Translations under genes and position numbers: made by a program
Part shown: piece by piece, positions 53,759 through 57,856 of the stretch
Numbering within the stretch: position 1 is the first letter of the stretch
How the letters are laid out: each line of letters starts with the position of its first letter
Notes under the pieces: model-generated
What the model saw: only the letters and a program-made list of their open reading frames with translations
What the model was told of the DNA's origin: nothing
Database searches by the model: none
DNA from: Bacteroidaceae bacterium
GTDB lineage: Bacteria; Bacteroidota; Bacteroidia; Bacteroidales; Muribaculaceae
DNA: 57,856 nucleotides
NCBI GenBank assembly: GCA_021768245.1
Contig: JAETNO010000020.1
Span: 1 to 57,856, forward strand
Direction of reading: 5' to 3'

Positions 53759-54007
53759 GTTCTTTATTGATTTTCAATTTGGCGTATCTCAGACAGATTG
53801 CAGGAAGGCAAAACTTTTCGGATTCCATTCATTAGAAAATTCTTTGTCAAGCTCGTTGCGCCTCCCGGATACAATCTGCGATTATTGAATATTCTTCAAT
53901 CCCCGTGTCTCACCATTCAATTTTCCGATGAGCTATATTCCTTACGGTTTCGCTTATTGAAAGATGGAACAATGAGACGGTAGGGAAAATGAATGATTGG
54001 ATTCCGG

Positions 54008-54499
54008 TTATTTCGGTATCGCTTGACTGGCGGACTGATTCACGTTATTGCCGGGTCTGCCCGAAGTCTGAATCTTCGGAAGATTGCTCACCATGTTGTC
54101 GATGTCTTTTCTGTCCGAGGATATTACAAGGAGCGCGGAGGTGATTTTGATTACCTCTTCTTTGCCGACATATTGTGAAGCTGATGTTATCAGCTCCAAA
54201 GCTCTTGCCTGCCGATGTGCCCGTATCTCGTCTGTGTTTCCGGTCTCCTTGTCCCAACTGAAATTGATATAGCGGTTGATGGCTGCGCGGTCATACTGCG
54301 GCATAGTCTCCACTGTCGTTTTACCGGATGCTATTCCTATGATGGCGCGGAGAGCGTCTGATTCATAAGGGGAACATTCACGAAGAAAATCCATGATGAT
54401 TTGGGTTTTCTTCTGGCTCGCGGTCTTGGATTCTTTGGATTTGGATTCTGCGGATGCCGAGGGCTTTCCGCCCGGTGTCATGGTTATGTCTGTTGGCAT
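54008..54499 (-). CDS. Unknown mobile-element protein
   Basis: 163 residues with a Ser/Lys-rich disordered N terminus (about 1-30), then an all-helical region (TQIIMDFLRECSPYESDALRAIIGIASGKTTVET... and HRQARALELITSASQYVGKEEVIKITSALLVIS). No family recognised. It lies 29 bp after the excisionase-like gene and may be co-transcribed. Confidence 0.6.
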   Translation of the reverse strand: MPTDITMTPGGKPSASAESKSKESKTASQKKTQIIMDFLRECSPYESDALRAIIGIASGKTTVETMPQYDRAAINRYINFSWDKETGNTDEIRAHRQARALELITSASQYVGKEEVIKITSALLVISSDRKDIDNMVSNLPKIQTSGRPGNNVNQSASQAIPK

Positions 54500-54528
54500 A
54501 GTCTTGAATGGTTTGATTCGTGTGTTCG

Positions 54529-54768
54529 TTAAATCGGTTTCTTGTTCGCGAGATAGCGTGCTGCCTCGGCCTCGATTTCGTCCTGCGACGATATGCGGAC
54601 GCTCTTGAGATATGCGTCGAGATCGTCTGGGTCAAAGAAGCAAATCTTCCCGCTCGGCTTGTACATGGGGATTACACGCCGCATCATCATCTTGCGGAAG
54701 TACGATAGGGAGAAGCCGAGATAGTCGGCGGCTTCTTGAGACGTGAGTAGTTTTCGTTTTGTCTGCAT
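54529..54768 (-). CDS. Excisionase-like helix-turn-helix protein
   Basis: 79 residues of the MerR-like excisionase group: KLLTSQEAADYLGFSLSYFRKMMMRRVIPMYKPSGKICFFDPDDLDAYLKS. Such proteins bind near att sites and favour excision, or control element genes. It has a consensus promoter about 80 bp upstream. Its normal partner, a tyrosine integrase, is not in the window. Confidence 0.82.
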   Translation of the reverse strand: MQTKRKLLTSQEAADYLGFSLSYFRKMMMRRVIPMYKPSGKICFFDPDDLDAYLKSVRISSQDEIEAEAARYLANKKPI

Positions 54769-54849
54769 CGGTTCTTTAATTTATAAGTTTGTATTCATTG
54801 ATTTTGGAAAGTGCTGATTGATAGATTTGTCAGCCTTTGGATTCCGATG

Positions 54850-54879
54850 CAAAATTACCGCCGCCTCCATGTGGCACAA
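54850..54879 (-). promoter_or_regulatory. Bacteroidetes-type promoter of the excisionase-like gene
   Basis: Minus-strand TTG (complement of 54877-54879), 19 bp, TAATTTTG (complement of 54850-54857). Confidence 0.55.
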
Positions 54880-54901
54880 TGTGGGTGTCATGGGGAAGGG
54901 T

Positions 54902-54952
54902 AAAAAAAGACAAACGCACTATACGCTGAATTTCAGTCGTATAGTGCGTTTG
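54902..54952 (-). terminator. Terminator of the three-gene DUF234 operon
   Basis: CAAACGCACTATACG (54911-54925) is the exact complement of CGTATAGTGCGTTTG (54938-54952), with further pairing in the loop. On the minus strand it is followed by TCTTTTTTTA. Confidence 0.88.
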
Positions 54953-54994
54953 CGAAATATCTTTATATGCTGTAAATGGGGAACGGTAGGTATA

Positions 54995-55405
54995 TTATGG
55001 GATTCTCCGTCTTGAACGCCATTCCTCGATGGCTCCGTCTATGGATTCACGGTAGTTTTTGTTGTCCTCGGTGGCATAGTCTGCGCATATGTCGGAGCGG
55101 TGTTTGTCGTAATATGACTTGGCGATGTTGCAGCGTTGGAGGAACAACCGCGCCCATGTCTCCGCCTCCTTGCGTGGGGTGATGTTCTGCGCCACCGCAT
55201 ACACCATGTAGCACACACGCAGTTTCTCTTTCGGCATGACCGCTACCGCCTTTGCCTCTTCCCTTACGTTGAGAAAATTGGCAAAGTCAAGCGGCGTGCA
55301 GTTCTCGAACTGGCTGTCGTTGCATACATCGTGTATCGCCATGCACAGACCCAGCTCCACCACATCACGCCATTTGGCGGTTTCAAGCAGCAGGCTTCCG
55401 CTCAT
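54995..55405 (-). CDS. Unknown protein, third gene of the DUF234 operon
   Basis: 136 residues, largely helical, six cysteines, no membrane helix (MSGSLLLETAKWRDVVELGL...KEKLRVCYMVYAVAQNITPRKEAETWARLFLQRCNIAKSYYD). Similar small proteins occur on Bacteroidetes mobile elements, but I cannot name a family with confidence. It overlaps the upstream gene by 4 bp and is followed by the operon terminator. Confidence 0.65.
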   Translation of the reverse strand: MSGSLLLETAKWRDVVELGLCMAIHDVCNDSQFENCTPLDFANFLNVREEAKAVAVMPKEKLRVCYMVYAVAQNITPRKEAETWARLFLQRCNIAKSYYDKHRSDICADYATEDNKNYRESIDGAIEEWRSRRRIP

Positions 55406-56028
55406 TGGCTTTCCCCTTTCTCCATACGGTCAAGGTCTTTGAGTATGCTCCCGGCTATGCCGTTCAGTTTCGCTGCCAACGCATACAGGTGTGACGGCTT
55501 GAAAGAGAACACATCGAATGAATATGCGTTCTCACGCTCATACTCGGCATAAAGTCTCTTCACCTCCGTCTGCCGCCTGTCATGCTCCGCCTTTGCCGCC
55601 TCGCACTCCTTTTCAGCCTCGGCATACTCTTTTGAGCCGAGAGGGAGATAGTCAAGACGGTGGTTCAGTTCGCAGTACCGTTTCCAGTAAGGGTTAAGCC
55701 CGTCGGAAGCCTCTTGGAACACGTCATGGAATTTCCGTGAGTGTGCGTTGGCAATCGCCCGAAAATCAACACCATCAAGTTGGCCTATGTTGTCAAGCAG
55801 CATGGCAGTTTCGGCTTTGAGGGAAATAGCAATCTCTTTCAGTTCTGCCGGATTTTCCGTAGCCATAGCCTCTGCCTCGGCAATAAGCGCGTTGGTGTCC
55901 TGAAAGTCATAGTAGAACCTTGCAAGAGCCAAAGCCTGTTCAAACGGTATGGTGTCACCATTGCAAGTGGCTATAATTTTGTTGACTTCGTTTAGCCGGG
56001 GTAATATATCCCTTATCATATTCATCAT
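55402..56028 (-). CDS. Unknown coiled-coil protein, second gene of the DUF234 operon
   Basis: 208 residues with long helices: about 50-85 (ALIAEAEAMATENPAELKEIAISLKAETAMLL) and about 135-170 (EYAEAEKECEAAKAEHDRRQTEVKRLYAEYE), the latter a likely coiled coil. No signal peptide. It overlaps both neighbours by 4 bp, so the three proteins are made from one message in coupled fashion. Confidence 0.65.
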   Translation of the reverse strand: MMNMIRDILPRLNEVNKIIATCNGDTIPFEQALALARFYYDFQDTNALIAEAEAMATENPAELKEIAISLKAETAMLLDNIGQLDGVDFRAIANAHSRKFHDVFQEASDGLNPYWKRYCELNHRLDYLPLGSKEYAEAEKECEAAKAEHDRRQTEVKRLYAEYERENAYSFDVFSFKPSHLYALAAKLNGIAGSILKDLDRMEKGESQ

Positions 56029-57458
56029 GAATTGAAAAGATCATCCATTGTGACCTCACTATGAACTATGCTGTGATGCTTGCCGTCACCAAGTCCAAAG
56101 GTGGTTACAAATGTATGCACCAAAGGTTTCTTATTCTTTGTCTTTAAGTCGAAGAGCCACATTCTATCACGCAGCTTCTTCTCGTAATCGGCTGAAATAT
56201 TGTATGCCTTTTGAGAGAATTTCATTTCGCACAGGTGAATCATGCGGTCTGCCCTCTCTATAATCATGTCTATCTGTGCTCCAGGAAGCCCTTTCTTTTC
56301 ATCGGGATAAGTGCGCCATGTCGATACCGATGTTGCCATCCCCGATATTCCGAGAGCATTCTTTATCTGCTGATGATGCTCCATGCAGATGATTTCAAAC
56401 GTCAGCCCTTGCCATGCTGATATTCCGCTTGAATCAAGATGATGCGTCCACCATGCGTTGTCAAGCGACAGATTGTTTTCAATGAATTTGAAATAGAACA
56501 AGGTATAGAAATCTATAAGACGATATATCGCCTCATTCTTTTTGTTGCCGAACTGGGCGCGCTTCCCTATGAAACTGCATTTTTCAAGATTGCCGATAAT
56601 CCGTGAGAGATTTGCGCCGTTAAGCCCGACACCTTCCTCAATCTCCTTACGGGTTAGTCCGTTCTTGTGCTGTGACAGAAGCCGGACCACGGAGATATAT
56701 GTATCGGCCGTAGGGAAAACAGCGTTGTATAATTCATCAAACTCTTTGCTTAACGCGCCATCCTCTCCATAGCAGAGCCTGTCGATATTTTTTGCCAGAG
56801 TCTCTCGCGGCTCAATAAGATCAAGATAATATGGCACACCGCCTGTTACCATATAGCATTGCAGCATTTCGTATCTGTCCCATGTTGTACGACGTTTTCT
56901 GAGATATTCCTCCATCTCTCGAAGGGTGAAAGGAGCAAGATAGAGCCGTCGTGTCACGCGGTTGTGAAGTCCACCTTTGTTTTTGAGCAGCTTGTCAACC
57001 ATCCATGATGTAGCCGATCCGGTAGCGACAAGCACAATATTGTATTGGCCGTTTGCCCATCCGTTCCAGAAATTTTCCAACGCGCTCACGAAATTGGAGC
57101 GTTTTGAGTCCATCCAGGGCATCTCATCAATAAATATCACTTTCTTCCTATCGGACGGCAATGATTCAAGGTATTCCTCCAGCGCATCGAAAGCCTCGAA
57201 CCAGTCCGAGAACTCCGGCCATTTCTTTTTGGAATACTTGCCGAGAGCCTTTGAGAAATTGCGCAGCTGGTCGCGGGTGCGCAGATTGTGTCCTCCAACG
57301 TACTTGAAATCAAATTTGCCGTTAAAGTACCTGTCAACAAGATAGGTCTTGCCAATTCTCCTGCGCCCGCATATAATCACAAACTCGGACTTGTCGGATT
57401 CCATACAGCGGGAAAGTTCCTCACATTCCTGGCGTCTTGCTATAAGATTGGTTGCCAT
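56025..57458 (-). CDS. AAA family ATPase with C-terminal DUF234 nuclease-like domain
   Basis: 477 residues of the archaeal-type STAND-like ATPase group. Walker A IICGRRRIGKT is at about 29-39 and Walker B KKVIFIDEMPWMD at about 104-116. A sensor-like VLVATGSATSWM, then a winged-helix segment (LLSQHKNGLTRKEIEEGVGLNGANLSRIIGNLEKCSFI), follow. The C-terminal part contains PGAQIDMIIERADRMIHLCEMKFS, which gives the D-ExK order of a PD-(D/E)XK nuclease fold. These ATPases are widespread on bacteroidete elements and of unknown function; a defence or mobile-element maintenance role is possible. First gene of a three-gene unit with its own promoter. Confidence 0.85.
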   Translation of the reverse strand: MATNLIARRQECEELSRCMESDKSEFVIICGRRRIGKTYLVDRYFNGKFDFKYVGGHNLRTRDQLRNFSKALGKYSKKKWPEFSDWFEAFDALEEYLESLPSDRKKVIFIDEMPWMDSKRSNFVSALENFWNGWANGQYNIVLVATGSATSWMVDKLLKNKGGLHNRVTRRLYLAPFTLREMEEYLRKRRTTWDRYEMLQCYMVTGGVPYYLDLIEPRETLAKNIDRLCYGEDGALSKEFDELYNAVFPTADTYISVVRLLSQHKNGLTRKEIEEGVGLNGANLSRIIGNLEKCSFIGKRAQFGNKKNEAIYRLIDFYTLFYFKFIENNLSLDNAWWTHHLDSSGISAWQGLTFEIICMEHHQQIKNALGISGMATSVSTWRTYPDEKKGLPGAQIDMIIERADRMIHLCEMKFSQKAYNISADYEKKLRDRMWLFDLKTKNKKPLVHTFVTTFGLGDGKHHSIVHSEVTMDDLFNS

Positions 57459-57478
57459 ATTTATTGCTTAATGATGTG

Positions 57479-57510
57479 CAAATGTAGGGAAATATTTGGA
57501 CACACCCAAA
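57479..57510 (-). promoter_or_regulatory. Bacteroidetes-type promoter of the DUF234 operon
   Basis: Minus-strand TTTG (complement of 57507-57510), 20 bp, TACATTTG (complement of 57479-57486), full consensus, about 20 bp before the ATPase start. Confidence 0.7.
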
Positions 57511-57658
57511 TTATTTACACGAAAAATAACTTTTTAATAGAGTGCGCGGTAGGCATAAAGTTGTTTTTCGTGTGCGCAGCGGGGAGATAAGACTGGGAAA
57601 TTGAAGTATTCATAGATCTCCGGCTAATTGATTCTACCGTTTCTCAAATGGAAAAACT

Positions 57659-57754
57659 CAATTAAATTAACCCCGTCGTGGTCAAAGAAACTGCCCCCCT
57701 AAAACCCAATTAAATTGACCCCGTGTTGCTCATCCAAATTGCCCCCCTGAAAAA
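57659..57754. repeat. Two tandem imperfect 48-bp repeats, IS-end-like
   Basis: CAATTAAATT(A/G)ACCCCGT occurs at 57659-57676 and 57707-57724, and TGCCCCCCT at 57692-57700 and 57740-57748, both at exactly 48-bp spacing. Repeated binding sites of this kind are typical of IS21-family termini. The transposase genes would lie beyond the edge. Confidence 0.6.
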
Positions 57755-57856
57755 GAGGAAAAAGATTGCGGGAGTGTGGATTTGAATCTATATTATATGT
57801 TAAAAATACATAAAACATATAATGGATGGCAAATCGAAGACTGAGCATGAACAAAC

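Larger units (their letters stand above)
44625..57856. mobile_element. Accessory island: immunity-like array plus mobilization module, right end outside the window
   Basis: The left boundary is taken near the point where the radical-SAM remnant degenerates. Inside are many small unrelated genes, more A+T rich than the core, then relaxase, MobC-like, oriT-like and excisionase-like elements. The right boundary is not visible, and no integrase or clear att repeats are seen. The array and the mob module may be two separate acquisitions. Confidence 0.5.
57459..57856. other. Right-edge region: promoter, repeat pair, possible start of an insertion sequence
   Basis: Contains the DUF234 promoter, a 48-bp tandem repeat (listed separately), and an ATG at 57822 opening a frame cut by the window edge (MDGKSKTEHEQ). 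No complete gene lies here. Confidence 0.5.

Noticed and set aside
57659..57754. Possible CRISPR array
   Set aside because: Only two tandem imperfect copies, no constant repeat separated by variable spacers, and no cas genes in the window.
1..57856. tRNA and rRNA genes
   Set aside because: I found no T-loop plus acceptor-stem combination or rRNA core sequence on either strand by reading; a dedicated tRNA scan would be decisive.

Overview
The window reads as a chromosome segment of an anaerobic gut-type member of the Bacteroidales, most likely Muribaculaceae-like. The evidence for this is: many promoters match the Bacteroidetes sigma consensus (TTTG, 19-20 bp, TAnnTTTG); the housekeeping genes mostly lack Shine-Dalgarno sequences; pyrB and pyrI are separate adjacent genes; there is a GldB-like lipoprotein, an S16 protein with a long Ala/Glu/Lys-rich tail, a GH95 fucosidase and a secreted pectate lyase. 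The family-level assignment is inference.

From 1 to about 44,500 the content is ordinary core and metabolic genes: GH95 fucosidase, YchF, a BASS transporter, a Crp/Fnr regulator, a PMCA-type calcium ATPase, class II aldolase, dGTPase with a TPM-domain protein and an AGCS symporter, GAPDH, MscL, a secreted protein coupled to a PL1 pectate lyase, GlyA, a flavin reductase, PyrI/PyrB, an ECF sigma factor with a membrane partner, a NatAB-like exporter, a Trp/Gly-rich secreted protein, a FadL-like outer membrane protein, a Pif1/RecD-like helicase with TPRs, S16, AlgH, MiaB, an acetyl-CoA hydrolase/CoA-transferase, a GldB-like lipoprotein, an amidase, an MCE protein and an ABC-F ATPase. Two departures stand out: an A+T-rich XRE regulator / CoiA-like nuclease pair (10.2-11.4 kb) and a strongly paired, unassigned RNA-like element at 33.6-33.73 kb. 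Convergent gene pairs are mostly separated by clear hairpin terminators.

From about 44.4 kb to the right edge the sequence changes into an accessory island. A Crp/Fnr regulator faces a perfect TGTGA-N6-TCACA operator and a promoter that now lead into a 57-codon remnant of a radical-SAM activase. Fused to that remnant by an ATGA overlap is a run of eleven small, tightly packed plus-strand genes (44.7-50.9 kb). Several encode DUF4304-like, bacterial PH/STM3941-like, pentapeptide-like or small multi-membrane-span proteins, which is the make-up of immunity or acquired interbacterial defence arrays. Three of these genes begin with nearly the same nucleotides, as if modules were joined at a common seam.

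The array converges on a minus-strand mobilization module (membrane protein, relaxase, MobC-like protein, candidate oriT, winged-helix protein, unknown protein, excisionase-like HTH protein). Beyond it lies a three-gene overlapping operon headed by an AAA/DUF234 ATPase. The right edge carries a 48-bp tandem repeat resembling an IS terminus. No integrase is visible, so the island is probably cut by the window edge. The best candidates for something undescribed are the immunity-like array behind a captured Crp/Fnr promoter, the DUF234 operon, and the 33.6-kb structured element.
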